A stretch of 64,000 nt of DNA from JBBQZU01 sp038207425 (GCA_038207425.1 JBBQZU010000003.1:1-64000), one strand, 5' to 3'. Counted from the first letter of the stretch, positions 9,620-18,635 are shown. The notes: generated by a model from the letters alone, not told the origin. Program-made: numbers and translations.

Positions 9620-10630
9620 ATGGGTAGGTTATTATTGAAATATCTAAAATTCACAAGATATACGGCCAAGCTCACAACGGGTATTTGTATATTGCTTTGC
9701 AGCCTGTGCGTAAGCAATTCTTAGGCACAAAATGAAGTAGTTTATGAGGATGTAATTCAACTGAGAACAACCGAAAAAAACGGGGGGCAGATTGTAGACA
9801 GCATACCCGGAGTAAGTGTAAATATCAGGCTGCACAACCAGGATATAAAAACGATTTTGAGGGAAGATATTAATAAAATTCTAAGAGAGCCACATCAGGA
9901 AAATGCAGTATGCACGAAGAAGGCAAACAAACCCCGAGTTGAATTTGAAGATGTAATACTACTGACATCGGCTGAAGCGCTGCGGGGAAAAATAACGAAG
10001 AACATACCTGAAAAAAGCGTAACCATACTGCTTAATGACCAAACTTCACGCACTGTAGAACGGAGTGAGATAAGCCAGATTCTGAAAGAGAAAAAAAGAT
10101 ATTATGCGTCGAAAACTGGTCCAAAATCTAGTGTCGCAACTGAACAAAATAAAGGCAATGGTGGAGTATTACAGGGAATTATCGAATTGGGTTCCAGCTT
10201 TGGCTTTAGAGAAAACGAATTGAGTCCAATTCAGATTAATATTATTGCGGCTGCAGGATTCAGTGGATTTGGAAGTGTGGGTGGAAAATTTGGATTGAGG
10301 TGTATTGCAGATGGAGATAAATTGTTGTTGCCAATCTTTGCAGATTTTCGCGTAAGTCCATTTGATAATAAAGTATCTCCATTTGCGGGCATCCGCCTGG
10401 ATACTACCGTTCAAACTGCGGAAGGTACTGATTACTTTAGCGGGCTATTCTTTCACGCTCAAATGGGACTTGAAATTGCAAAAAGAAAAAAATCAGGGGT
10501 GATGCTTTCTGTAGGATTTGAGCAGTTTAATGTGCAGAAAAAAGAAGTTTCTGGAATATTATTTCCGGTAATCCGAGTTAAAACCAGATCAGTCCAAACC
10601 TTAACTGTCAATATAGCTTTTAGATTTTAG
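9620..10630 (+). pseudogene. Envelope protein gene with an in-frame amber codon and a duplicated N-terminal module
   Basis: The natural start is the ATG at 9620, opening a hydrophobic signal sequence (LTTGICILLCSLCVSNS). TAG at 9722-9724 then interrupts the frame just where cleavage would occur, and coding continues in the same frame to 10630 (337 codons in all). Codons 42-90 and 109-157 are a gapless duplicated 49-residue module; 21 positions are identical by my count, with a pattern of EDVIxL, IP, SV, I-L, Q and IL-E. The second half looks like a small beta-barrel (FSGFGSVGGKFGLRC onward). The duplication spans the stop and shows that the upstream part was coding. The shorter frame from 9857 would lack a signal peptide. 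Confidence 0.75.
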
Positions 10631-10737
10631 GAATAAGAAAAAAATTGACCGCCGCAGAATTCACTTTACAATATATCACAGGCTGATCATATTTCTTTAA
10701 AAGCTGTTTTTTCAAAAACACCTACCTTCGGCGCCGC

Positions 10738-11472
10738 ATGTCAACATCACAACCCGAAGGCACCCGCATCAATAAATACCTCAGCGAAGTAGGTTTCTGC
10801 TCGCGCCGCGAAGCCGATAAATTGATAGAACAAGGCAGAGTGAGCATCAACGGAAGGGTACCTGAAATGGGCACCAAGGTGCAGCCCGGTGATGAAATCA
10901 GGGTAAATGGAAAAATAATAACGGTACCAATAGAAAAACCCGTTTACCTTGCTTTGTATAAACCCGTTGGCATAGTGTGCACCACCGACACACGTGTGGA
11001 GCCCGATAATATTATTGACTATATTGGATACCCCACGCGAATATTTCCAATAGGCCGGCTCGATAAAGCCAGTGAAGGATTGATACTCCTCACCAGCGAC
11101 GGCGACATAGTAAATAAAATACTCCGCGCCCGAAATAACCACGAGAAGGAATACATCGTGTGGGTGAATAAACCCATAACTCCTGAATTTATAAAAGCAA
11201 TGAGCAGCGGTGTGCCGATACTCGACACGGTAACAAGGCGCTGTGAAGTGGAGCAACTCGACCACAATCAATTCAGAATAATCCTTACGCAAGGTCTCAA
11301 CAGGCAAATACGGCGCATGTGTGAATACCTCGACTATAGGGTAGTACGGCTGAAAAGAATCCGTATTATGAATATTAAACTCGACCTGGAAGTAGGCGAA
11401 TGGCGCGATCTTGAGCCAAAAGAATTGGACACACTCAACAAACTGGTTTCCGATTCAGCGAAGACAATTTAA
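10738..11472 (+). CDS. rluF: 23S rRNA pseudouridine synthase, RluF type
   Basis: The 244-residue protein has an N-terminal S4 RNA-binding domain (TRINKYLSEVGFCSRREADKLI through VNGK). The RsuA/RluF catalytic domain follows, with the conserved GRLDKASEGLILLTSDG containing the catalytic Asp, HEKEYIV, and the RluF-type end LTQGLNRQIRRMCEYLDYRVVRLKRIRI. The family converts a uridine of 23S rRNA (U2604 in E. coli) to pseudouridine. TACCTTCG, about 15 bases upstream of the ATG, resembles a -7 element. It appears monocistronic. Confidence 0.92.
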   Translation: MSTSQPEGTRINKYLSEVGFCSRREADKLIEQGRVSINGRVPEMGTKVQPGDEIRVNGKIITVPIEKPVYLALYKPVGIVCTTDTRVEPDNIIDYIGYPTRIFPIGRLDKASEGLILLTSDGDIVNKILRARNNHEKEYIVWVNKPITPEFIKAMSSGVPILDTVTRRCEVEQLDHNQFRIILTQGLNRQIRRMCEYLDYRVVRLKRIRIMNIKLDLEVGEWRDLEPKELDTLNKLVSDSAKTI

Positions 11473-11571
11473 ATTTCAGATTTTTGCTCATTACAACCAT
11501 TCCAAAACAAAAATACATTTAGCCAATCAACTTAAATTTTGATACGTATATTTGATCAATATCAATTAATA

Positions 11572-12105
11572 ATGCGTTTCAACTGCCTGCCGCTCATCGC
11601 TGCACTTTTTTTTACTCTCTTTTGCCTTGCCGAGGCATATCCGCAATGCGATATATTCAACCTTGCACGAAGCGGCAGTGGCAATGACATTCACGCATGC
11701 CTTTCGGCAAATAAGGCCTTGACCGACAGCCTAAGCCCTACTGGCCATAGCCCGCTTATACTGGCAGCCTATAATGGAAACAAAAATGCAGCCGCCGAGA
11801 TTTTAAAATTTAATCCTGATGTAAATTTTGTCTCTCCCGATGGCACGGCGCTGATGGCGGCAGTAGTAAAAGGACAGATGGAAATAGTGAAAATACTGCT
11901 TCAGGCCGGTGCCGATCCGAATATTGCAGATGCCGGCAATATTACTCCACTTATCCTTGCTTCGATGTTTCAAAATGTCGAACTTTTCCGTTTATTGTTG
12001 CAAAGCGGAGCTAGAAAAGAACTTGCCGACTCTCGGGGCAATACCGCACTTACCTACGCCCAAATGCACAAGAACAGCGAATTAATAATTTTGCTCAGCC
12101 AATAA
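11572..12105 (+). CDS. Secreted ankyrin-repeat protein
   Basis: From the ATG at 11572 the product is 177 residues. A signal peptide (MRFNCLPLIAALFFTLFCLAEA) is followed by three to four ankyrin repeats: GHSPLILAAYNGNKNAAAEIL, DGTALMAAVVKGQMEIVKILLQAGADPN, NITPLILASMFQNVELFRLLLQSGA and GNTALTYAQMHKNSELIILL. An in-frame TTG at 11539 would add residues in front of the signal peptide and is less likely. It is predicted periplasmic, probably for protein contacts. The gene ends eight bases before the DOMON protein, so the two are probably cotranscribed. Confidence 0.85.
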   Translation: MRFNCLPLIAALFFTLFCLAEAYPQCDIFNLARSGSGNDIHACLSANKALTDSLSPTGHSPLILAAYNGNKNAAAEILKFNPDVNFVSPDGTALMAAVVKGQMEIVKILLQAGADPNIADAGNITPLILASMFQNVELFRLLLQSGARKELADSRGNTALTYAQMHKNSELIILLSQ

Positions 12106-12113
12106 TCAAAACC

Positions 12114-13538
12114 ATGAAAAAAGAACTAACCAGAACTATTCTTACCAGTACGATTCTTGCTTTCACATCCTTGATCACTTGCGCTCAGGATATGAAAACA
12201 ACCGGTTTCGTTCAACTATTACCTGCTTATCAGGGAAAAATAGAATTGACCACAAATGATGTAACAGTGTACCTCAATGGCCCAAGCGATCGCTGGTTTG
12301 CAATGGGCTTTAATGCACAGTCCATGACTTTAGGAACCGATGTAATATACTACGCAAATGGAAGCAATGGTGTTGGAATTTACGATGGCAGATTGGTCGG
12401 TTTTCAAGCACCATTGGCCGATGTAATTCAAAATTGGCAGGTATTGAGCAATACGATCAATGGCATGACAAGAGAAATTGTTGCAACCCGACCACTGAAT
12501 AGCGGAGATGCGCTCGATTATATTTTCAGCTTTGGTCTGAACTCACTGAATATCATATTCTCTCATGGGGCCACCGCGACCACTTCCCTGGCATATCATC
12601 AAAATAACCGCGGTATTACTACGGTACAGTTTGAAGAAGTACAAAATCCATCATGCACCGTGAATGGTGGTACCCTCTCGACATTCAGTGCCCGCCTGGG
12701 CTTGTGCAAAGGCGATGCCCAACCTGACTACATTCAGCTTTCGGTAAGCGGCAATTCGGGCATTGGAAGATATGGTCTTGTTCGGCAGAGCGATCTGGAA
12801 ATTATTGATGTCAACAGCAATGGTTCTTTTAATATGGAAAACTATGATGCGGGACAATATTTCTTAGGTCATATATCAGTTGACAATACGAGCCTGCTCA
12901 ATGGAGTAACCAATGCGAGCCAATTAAGCGGTTGTTTTGACCTCAGCAATGCACTTCCCGTTACCTCCTTTCCACTGTTTGGAGGCGCCTTGTCAATAAA
13001 CGGACCTTCCACGGTATGTGGTGGAAATGTATCTGTTTCAATAACCGGCAACCAGGGACCGAACTTTCGCTTCGCCCTGCTCAACCAGCTCTCTAGTGTT
13101 GTTATAGATCAAAATACCACGGGTATTTTCGATTTCACACCACTCGAAAATGGCATCTACAGAATTGTACACATTGCATATATCTCCGGAATAAATCTTG
13201 GTACGCTTTCACCACCGTTCCTGCCACCATGCATCACCCCTTCAAATCTTGTAACCATTATCAAAGAAAATTGTGAAGCCGCTTCACTCCATACTTCGCC
13301 AAATCCGACAACTGATATTTCCCTGACTCAATTTTCAATAGCCTTTGATGCGCCTGTAACACTTGAATTATATGATATGAGCGGTCGAAAAATTTCAACA
13401 CTTTTCAGTCAGCAAGCGAAAAAAGACCAGCTTTACCGTGTGGAGTTAGACACATCAAATTTGCCTACCGGAATATATATCTACAGGCTCACAACTGTAG
13501 ATGAAATCATTGTAGAAAAGGTGATTGTGGGCAGATAG
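12114..13538 (+). CDS. DOMON-domain surface protein with T9SS sorting domain
   Basis: The 474-residue protein has a signal peptide ending near CAQ (residue 25). A DOMON domain at about 45-170 contains DRWFAMGFNAQSM, GTDVIYY, DGRLVGF and LAYHQNNRG. Met71 and His162 stand where heme-binding DOMON domains such as the cellobiose dehydrogenase cytochrome place their axial ligands, and their spacing (91 residues) is similar. Bacteroidota surface modules follow (GGTLSTFSARLGLCKGD-type). The C-terminus is a type IX sorting domain (SPNPTTDISLTQF, GIYIYRLTT, EKVIVGR). It is predicted to be exported and surface-anchored. Heme or sugar binding is an inference. Confidence 0.82.
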   Translation: MKKELTRTILTSTILAFTSLITCAQDMKTTGFVQLLPAYQGKIELTTNDVTVYLNGPSDRWFAMGFNAQSMTLGTDVIYYANGSNGVGIYDGRLVGFQAPLADVIQNWQVLSNTINGMTREIVATRPLNSGDALDYIFSFGLNSLNIIFSHGATATTSLAYHQNNRGITTVQFEEVQNPSCTVNGGTLSTFSARLGLCKGDAQPDYIQLSVSGNSGIGRYGLVRQSDLEIIDVNSNGSFNMENYDAGQYFLGHISVDNTSLLNGVTNASQLSGCFDLSNALPVTSFPLFGGALSINGPSTVCGGNVSVSITGNQGPNFRFALLNQLSSVVIDQNTTGIFDFTPLENGIYRIVHIAYISGINLGTLSPPFLPPCITPSNLVTIIKENCEAASLHTSPNPTTDISLTQFSIAFDAPVTLELYDMSGRKISTLFSQQAKKDQLYRVELDTSNLPTGIYIYRLTTVDEIIVEKVIVGR

Positions 13539-13681
13539 ACGCAGTGGAAATCAATTATATTGAAAACCGCTTTGGAAGTACTTTCGGAGAAGTTTTTTCA
13601 ATTTTTATGGGCTCATTTATGGCACCAAAATAGAATTAATCTAAAGGAGTAAAATTTCATTTCATGCTTCACGCATTTTTC

Positions 13682-13689
13682 TACATTTG
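13682..13689 (+). promoter_or_regulatory. Bacteroidota -7 promoter element
   Basis: TACATTTG matches TAnnTTTG exactly and lies 21 bases upstream of the ATG of the beta-barrel gene at 13711. No clear TTG -33 element is visible. Confidence 0.5.
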
Positions 13690-13710
13690 ATCTGAAAATA
13701 ATCTTCCCAA

Positions 13711-14433
13711 ATGAAACTTAAATTGGCTTTACCAATTATAGCGGCGCTAGTGGCGATAAAATTTTGCATAACCTCCTCATGGGCGCAAAATACTGAGCAG
13801 GCGAAATCAGGCTATCTCACCAAAAAGGCATACAGTTCATTTGAGTATGAAATCATATTTTCATTTGCCAATATCACCGCTCCGGAAGGTATAAATATTG
13901 ATCAGAATATGTGTTGGAGCCCTGTATTCAACCCTGCAGGGCATTTGAATTATGATGTATCGCAAAATTTCGGATTGAACATTGGGATCGCTTTGAGAAA
14001 CGTTGGATTTATAGCAAAGTCCGATCCAGATGCAAATGATCCGCTAGCAATAGACCGCACAAAATTCCGCACCTATAATGCCGGTTTGCCGATAGGTTTT
14101 AAAATTGGAAATTTAAATCAGAACGCCCCTGCTTTTTTCTTCGCCGGATATGAATTTGATGTATTGATGTATTATAAGGAAAAACCTTTTCAGGGGCGCA
14201 ATAAAGAAGACAATACCACTTCATGGTTTACCGGTCGAACCCCAAATACAATGCATTCAGTATTCGGAGGTATTCAATTGCCAAATGGAGTGGCAGTGAA
14301 ATTTAAATACTACCTCACAGAATTTTTCAATCCCGACTTCACACAAACCGTGAATTTCAATGCCAATGTGTTTTACTTCTCCTCGGGAGTTTTCCCTTTC
14401 AGACCGACAAAAAGTACCATTGAGAGTTTCTGA
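13711..14433 (+). CDS. Predicted outer-membrane beta-barrel protein
   Basis: The 240-residue protein has a signal peptide (LALPIIAALVAIKFCITSSWAQ). It then shows amphipathic beta-strands typical of small barrels, such as VSQNFGLNIGIALRNVGFI, AGLPIGFKIG, AFFFAGYEFDVLMYY and GVAVKFKYYL. The last residues of the barrel (FYFSSGVFPFRP) are aromatic as expected. I recognise no specific family, so no substrate is suggested. It seems to be transcribed alone. Confidence 0.75.
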   Translation: MKLKLALPIIAALVAIKFCITSSWAQNTEQAKSGYLTKKAYSSFEYEIIFSFANITAPEGINIDQNMCWSPVFNPAGHLNYDVSQNFGLNIGIALRNVGFIAKSDPDANDPLAIDRTKFRTYNAGLPIGFKIGNLNQNAPAFFFAGYEFDVLMYYKEKPFQGRNKEDNTTSWFTGRTPNTMHSVFGGIQLPNGVAVKFKYYLTEFFNPDFTQTVNFNANVFYFSSGVFPFRPTKSTIESF

Positions 14434-14520
14434 TATCAAAATAATTTGAGCCGTTAAATTAAAAGAAAGGGTTCGCTTAAATCTTTTTAGCAGTGTTTTT
14501 CATTTTACCGTTTCTGAACT

Positions 14521-15006
14521 ATGAATGTGAATGAAGAGCTTGGCAAAGGTGCAGGTCAGTATAATCTGAACAAGGCGCTTGTGCAAAAACTCAAGAAATC
14601 GAAACCACGTGATCTTGATACCGAAGTAGAAGTATTTCACGACGAAGTTTTTGAAGCTGTAGATTGCCTCAAATGCGCCAATTGTTGCAAAACCACAAGT
14701 CCGGGCATGAAAGACCGCGATGTGGAACGCCTTGCGCGTCACCTAAGATTAAGACCCGCGCAGGTAATCGACAAATACATGGCGCTCGATGCAGATGGCG
14801 ACTATGTTTTTCGCTCGGCACCTTGCCCTTTTTTGGCTGCTGATAATTACTGTTCAGTATATGAAAGCCGACCTACTGCATGCAGAGAATATCCCCATAC
14901 CAACAGAAAGAGATTTTACCAAATTCTCGATTTAAGTCTCAAGAATACCGAAGTATGCCCTGCTGTTGTGAAAGTGTTTGAAAAACTTCAGCACAAATAC
15001 AAATGA
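14521..15006 (+). CDS. YkgJ family cysteine-cluster protein
   Basis: The 161-residue cytoplasmic protein has the CxxCxxCC-type cluster: CLKCANCCKTTSPGM near residue 50, then CPFLAADNYCSVYESRPTACREYP near 100, and a further Cys in TEVCPAVVK. The family (PF03692) is thought to bind zinc or an iron-sulfur cluster; its role is uncertain. The gene is convergent with the NTF2-like gene, with seven bases between the stops. Confidence 0.88.
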   Translation: MNVNEELGKGAGQYNLNKALVQKLKKSKPRDLDTEVEVFHDEVFEAVDCLKCANCCKTTSPGMKDRDVERLARHLRLRPAQVIDKYMALDADGDYVFRSAPCPFLAADNYCSVYESRPTACREYPHTNRKRFYQILDLSLKNTEVCPAVVKVFEKLQHKYK

Positions 15007-15013
15007 GCCTATG

Positions 15014-15397
15014 TTACCTCGCAAACCATGCCCTTACAATAAGCCCATTCACTACTTCGTAAATGGCCATCAACTTGACCGGATTGGCCCGACCTGTAAT
15101 ATGTTCATGGTCAAATACAAAATTCCCCTGCACTGTGCGGCTCATTATGTCCGATCTGTTATTGGGAAAAGCGCTGAACATATCACCGTAAAATTCTTGA
15201 ATAGCATCGCGACCAAGGAGCGAAGGAGATTCGTCGTTGATATTCATAAAGATCACCGCATCTTCAGCAAATAAATCTGCGAAAGCATATACATCTTGTG
15301 CATTGTAGGCATCGAGTTGTGCCTGCACTACTTCCACAGGAGTTTGTGCTTGCATACCAAAGGTAATTATCACCGCAAAAAAAGTAAGAACACGCAT
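15014..15397 (-). CDS. Secreted NTF2-like (SnoaL/ketosteroid-isomerase fold) protein
   Basis: From the ATG at 15397 the product is 127 residues; an in-frame TTG three codons upstream is less likely. A signal peptide (MRVLTFFAVIITFGMQAQ) precedes an NTF2-like fold (VEVVQAQLDAYNAQDVYAFADLFAEDAVIF, LLGRDAIQEFYGDMF, AIYEVVNGLIVRAWF). This pattern is typical of the SnoaL-like polyketide cyclase or nuclear transport factor 2 family. Its substrate is unknown. Predicted periplasmic. Confidence 0.82.
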   Translation of the reverse strand: MRVLTFFAVIITFGMQAQTPVEVVQAQLDAYNAQDVYAFADLFAEDAVIFMNINDESPSLLGRDAIQEFYGDMFSAFPNNRSDIMSRTVQGNFVFDHEHITGRANPVKLMAIYEVVNGLIVRAWFAR

Positions 15398-15599
15398 ATT
15401 ATTCAATTTGATATTGCTGTCGCAAAATACAACTATTCTGAGCTAAAACATTTTACTCAATGAGCAAATTAGCAAAATGCTCAAACCGGAATATCTGATA
15501 TTCAGGTGTTTTCGAAGTAAAGAAACAATTTTGTGCAATAATATCCTTTAAAGTAAATAATTTCTTCGCGCGCAACCTCGCTGTATTCAATTTCATCGT

Positions 15600-15607
15600 T
15601 ACATTCG
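15600..15607 (+). promoter_or_regulatory. Probable -7 promoter element of the DUF3332 gene
   Basis: TACATTCG lies 23 bases upstream of the ATG at 15631 and differs from TAnnTTTG at one position. The 200 bases before it contain no gene. Confidence 0.4.
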
Positions 15608-15630
15608 TAGAAATCTAAACTAGACAAAAA

Positions 15631-16227
15631 ATGAAAAACTTAAACAGAATCGTAGCAATTGTTCTTATCGCAAGTGTGGGCGTGCTTACTACCAATTGTT
15701 TCGGAAGTTTTGAGCTCACCAAAAAAATCTACAACTGGAACGATACCGTTACAGAGAATAAATTTGTGAAGACCTTACTTTATTACGGTCTTTCAATCAT
15801 ACCAGTTTATGCAATCGGTATTTTGGTTGATTTTGTAATCTTTAACCTTATAGAATTTTGGGATGGCACCAACCCACTTGCTATGACTGAAGGGCAGGAA
15901 GAAGAACAATATTATGCACACAAAGGAGTAAATTACAAGGTGGTTGCTACCAAAAATCAATTTGCAGTTACCGCACTGAACGGAAAGAAAACCGGTTCAG
16001 TTGAAGTACTTAGGTTTGACAACGAAGGCAAAACTTGGTACCATGAAGCTGAAGGCAACTGCAATGCACTTATGACTTTTGCCGGAGAGAACAACGATAT
16101 ACTATTGGTTCACACACCCGGTGGTGAAACCATTCAATACGCACTTAATAGTAATTTTGATGGCAGCGACCTGGCAAACATGTATCGACCGTTGTTTGAC
16201 ACCACCACGATGGCGTTGAGAGATTAA
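15631..16227 (+). CDS. DUF3332 family lipoprotein
   Basis: The 198-residue protein begins with a lipoprotein signal (IVAIVLIASVGVLTTNC; Cys at residue 23). It then shows the family pattern SFELTKKIYNWNDTV, a membrane segment (SIIPVYAIGILVDFVIFNLIEFWDGTNPL), and a beta-rich C-terminal part with NYKVVATKNQFAVTALNGKK. DUF3332 proteins are small envelope lipoproteins of unknown role. A strong terminator follows, so the gene is monocistronic. Confidence 0.88.
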   Translation: MKNLNRIVAIVLIASVGVLTTNCFGSFELTKKIYNWNDTVTENKFVKTLLYYGLSIIPVYAIGILVDFVIFNLIEFWDGTNPLAMTEGQEEEQYYAHKGVNYKVVATKNQFAVTALNGKKTGSVEVLRFDNEGKTWYHEAEGNCNALMTFAGENNDILLVHTPGGETIQYALNSNFDGSDLANMYRPLFDTTTMALRD

Positions 16228-16250
16228 ACCACTTCGCAATGTTACTGTAA

Positions 16251-16281
16251 AAAAGCAGGGCCGTAGGGTCCTGCTTTTTTT
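16251..16281 (+). terminator. Rho-independent terminator after the DUF3332 gene
   Basis: AAAAGCAGG at 16251-16259 pairs perfectly with CCTGCTTTT at 16270-16278, followed by further T residues. It lies 24 bases after the stop codon. Confidence 0.88.
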
Positions 16282-16522
16282 GTATCAATTTAAGGGTGTA
16301 TTAGATTTTTAGTCTTGAGAGGGATTTTCGGGTTTAGAATTTTCAGACCTCGAATCATCTCAGCTTGTCCCATTCCAGGCGGGACCTGTTGTAAATAAAA
16401 ATCCGCAACTAAAAAACAATTCACCGATGACCAAAAAGGCATCCTTGCCTGCCGGAAAAACTTTTGCTAAAAAAGAAAAACAAAAGCCAACTATATTTAC
16501 GCATCACAAAATCGAAAGACTT

Positions 16523-17014
16523 ATGCCATCACTTGATATTGTTTCGAAAGTAGACTTGCAAACTGTAGACAATGCCGTAAATGCAGCAAAAAAAGAAATC
16601 GAAACCCGATACGACTTTAAAGGAACCGGCAGCGAAATAGAACTCGACAAGAAAAATGTGTTAATTCAGCTTACCACTGAAAACGACTTTCGTATTGAAC
16701 AAATGGAGTCAGTGCTTATAGGCCGTTTTGTGAAAGCGAAGCTCGATCCGCAAAGCCTCGACATAAGCAAAGAATTTTATGCATCGGGAAAGGTGGTGAA
16801 AAAAGACATACCCGTAAAACAAGGTATAGACCGCGAAACGGCAAAGAAAATTGTGAAGGCAATAAAAGACGCAAAAATCAAAGTGGAACCTGCCATTATG
16901 GACGACCAGATTCGAGTGTCATCAAAATCCATAGACCTGCTGCAACAAACCATTTCCATTTGCCGGCAGGGCGACTTTGGAATACCATTGCAGTTTATCA
17001 ATATGAAGGCATAG
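16523..17014 (+). CDS. yajQ: YajQ family nucleotide-binding protein
   Basis: From the ATG at 16523 the product is 163 residues, the normal YajQ length. The frame is open back to 16427, but those residues are lysine-rich and lie outside the family. Motifs are MPSLDIVSKVD, NAVNAAKKEIETRYDFKG, the second ferredoxin-like repeat ETAKKIVKAIKDAKIKV, and the C-terminal DFGIPLQFINMK. YajQ proteins bind cyclic di-GMP or other nucleotides and RNA in different bacteria; the role here is not known. Confidence 0.93.
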   Translation: MPSLDIVSKVDLQTVDNAVNAAKKEIETRYDFKGTGSEIELDKKNVLIQLTTENDFRIEQMESVLIGRFVKAKLDPQSLDISKEFYASGKVVKKDIPVKQGIDRETAKKIVKAIKDAKIKVEPAIMDDQIRVSSKSIDLLQQTISICRQGDFGIPLQFINMKA

Positions 17015-17349
17015 CTGAGCGTGTTTTTAGTGTTTGGTTTTTAGTTCTTGGTCAGATTTTTTTGCAGTATAGTTTCCAGACTGCGAATCCTTCCGCCTGC
17101 CCCGTTTCGAAGAAGTACTTGTGGTTGCAAAATTTTCGCGGCCAAAAACCAAGAACCAATACCACAATCCACTGCAAAATTAAATTACAATTACATACCA
17201 ATGAATAACTTAAACAGATGTGGCAACCTAAATGGCATAAACAGAGTGTTAATTTATGGTTAAGATTGTTAATGTAAACTTAACATTAGGAAATCACAAT
17301 ACTGCTCAAGTTAGCCTTTTTTTGTTGCGCCTATTTTAGCACCAAAATC
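17015..17349. other. Gene-free interval
   Basis: Contains no supported gene. GTTCTTGGT near 17043 and ACCAAGAAC near 17150 form a weak inverted repeat flanking about 100 bases, with related TTGG-T(5) sequence beside each arm. This resembles a degenerate intergenic repeat, but its ends cannot be defined. The last 80 bases are AT-rich and could hold the promoter of the next gene. Confidence 0.35.
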
Positions 17350-18486
17350 ATGGATAAGCTCGAACGTAAGCAGAGTACTCCTTATCTTAATTTACTTGAC
17401 TTCTTTGCAAAGGAGCAGGTATTTCTAATTATAGTCCTTGCTGGTATGTTGCTGGCGCAGATTTCTTTAAGCTTCGGTCAGGCCGCAATGTGGGTAGGTT
17501 TTGCATTTGCAGCGTATGCCGCTGTGGCCAACGATAGTATTCAAAGTCTGGGTACTTTTATTGAAAGCAACCGTGATAAAAAATGGTGGGCACTCTGGCT
17601 TTTCATAGGTGTTATATTCTTGTGCACCATAACCTTCAGCTATGTATATTTTGATGGCGACGTAACCTATCAAAGGCTCGGCAAGGTGGTAGATGGTGAA
17701 TTTGTTACTGCGTACAATCATCCCACTCATTTCAGCTATTTTCAGATTATTGCTCCGCTGGTACTGCTCATACTAACGAGGCTCCGAATGCCTGTTTCCA
17801 CAACATTTCTGCTGCTCAGCGTATTTAGCAATGATACAAGTGGAATCACCACAGTAGTTTGGAAAAGCGTAACCGGTTATGGACTGGCATTTATAGTTTC
17901 ATTTGCAATCTGGTATCTGTCGTATAATGCCATCAAAAAGCGTTTCAAAAGCCGTAAAATGAGTCCAGCATGGAATGTGATTCAATGGACCATTAGCGGC
18001 ACACTGTGGGCTGTTTGGGTTATGCAGGATGGCGCCAATATAGCTGTATTCCTTCCCAGGCAACAGGAACTGTGGCAATTTATTATTTTCGCAGGTACCA
18101 TATTCTTTGGTTTAGGCCTGCTCTTTTACCTCAGGGGCGATAAAATACAGCGCATCGTCAGTGAAAAAGTTCGGATATCAGATGTGAGAGCAGCTACACT
18201 TGTCGATTTCTCCTATGTAATACTACTGCTGTATAAGCTATTTGTAAGCCCTATTCCATTAAGCACTACTTGGGTATTCTTAGGTATCATTGGTGGCCGC
18301 GAAATTGCCATTAACCTCTCCAGAAAAAAAGCGGGACAGGTCCATAAATTGAAAGCGCTTAGAGTGATAGGCCGCGATTTCAGCTATGCCGCCATAGGGC
18401 TTATCATATCCATAGTGTTGGCTACAGGCGCCAATCTTAGTATAAGAAGGGATATCGCTGATTTCTTCCTGGGTATTTTCTCATAA
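17350..18486 (+). CDS. Divergent PiT-family (inorganic phosphate transporter-like) membrane protein
   Basis: The 378-residue protein has about ten membrane segments and two inverted halves. Each half carries degenerate versions of the PiT signatures: AAVANDSIQSLGTF (residues 57-70) and VMQDGANIAVFLPR (about 223-235) in place of GANDVANA. MPVSTTFLLLSVFSN and PLSTTWVFLGIIGGRE stand in place of the P-x-S-T-T-H motif. The pattern supports membership in the PHO4/PiT superfamily, which transports phosphate or sulfate with cations. The substitutions make the substrate uncertain. No PhoU-like partner is adjacent. Start at ATG 17350. Confidence 0.75.
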   Translation: MDKLERKQSTPYLNLLDFFAKEQVFLIIVLAGMLLAQISLSFGQAAMWVGFAFAAYAAVANDSIQSLGTFIESNRDKKWWALWLFIGVIFLCTITFSYVYFDGDVTYQRLGKVVDGEFVTAYNHPTHFSYFQIIAPLVLLILTRLRMPVSTTFLLLSVFSNDTSGITTVVWKSVTGYGLAFIVSFAIWYLSYNAIKKRFKSRKMSPAWNVIQWTISGTLWAVWVMQDGANIAVFLPRQQELWQFIIFAGTIFFGLGLLFYLRGDKIQRIVSEKVRISDVRAATLVDFSYVILLLYKLFVSPIPLSTTWVFLGIIGGREIAINLSRKKAGQVHKLKALRVIGRDFSYAAIGLIISIVLATGANLSIRRDIADFFLGIFS

Positions 18487-18607
18487 ATCTTTTTGCACTT
18501 AAAGTGCTTTGATGTGGCGATAGGCAACAATCTTATCTATACAACCTGCATACACTTGACTTTCTTTTACTTAATAAATTCAATTATTCAGAATGAGCTC
18601 TAAAAAG

Positions 18608-18635
18608 AAAGCGCTGGTACTTTTACCAGCGCTTT
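18608..18635. terminator. Perfect 12-bp hairpin of uncertain direction
   Basis: AAAGCGCTGGTA (18608-18619) pairs perfectly with TACCAGCGCTTT (18624-18635) around a four-base loop. The T-run lies on the minus-strand side (A-rich sequence at 18602-18610), while plus-strand reading is followed by CCCAC. Both neighbours are plus-strand genes, so this may be an inefficient plus-strand terminator, a minus-strand terminator without an evident transcript, or part of a small RNA. Confidence 0.5.

Noticed and set aside
17043..17158. Inverted repeat GTTCTTGGT/ACCAAGAAC
   Set aside because: Only nine bases match across about 100 bases of spacing; it may be a degenerate intergenic repeat but boundaries cannot be supported.
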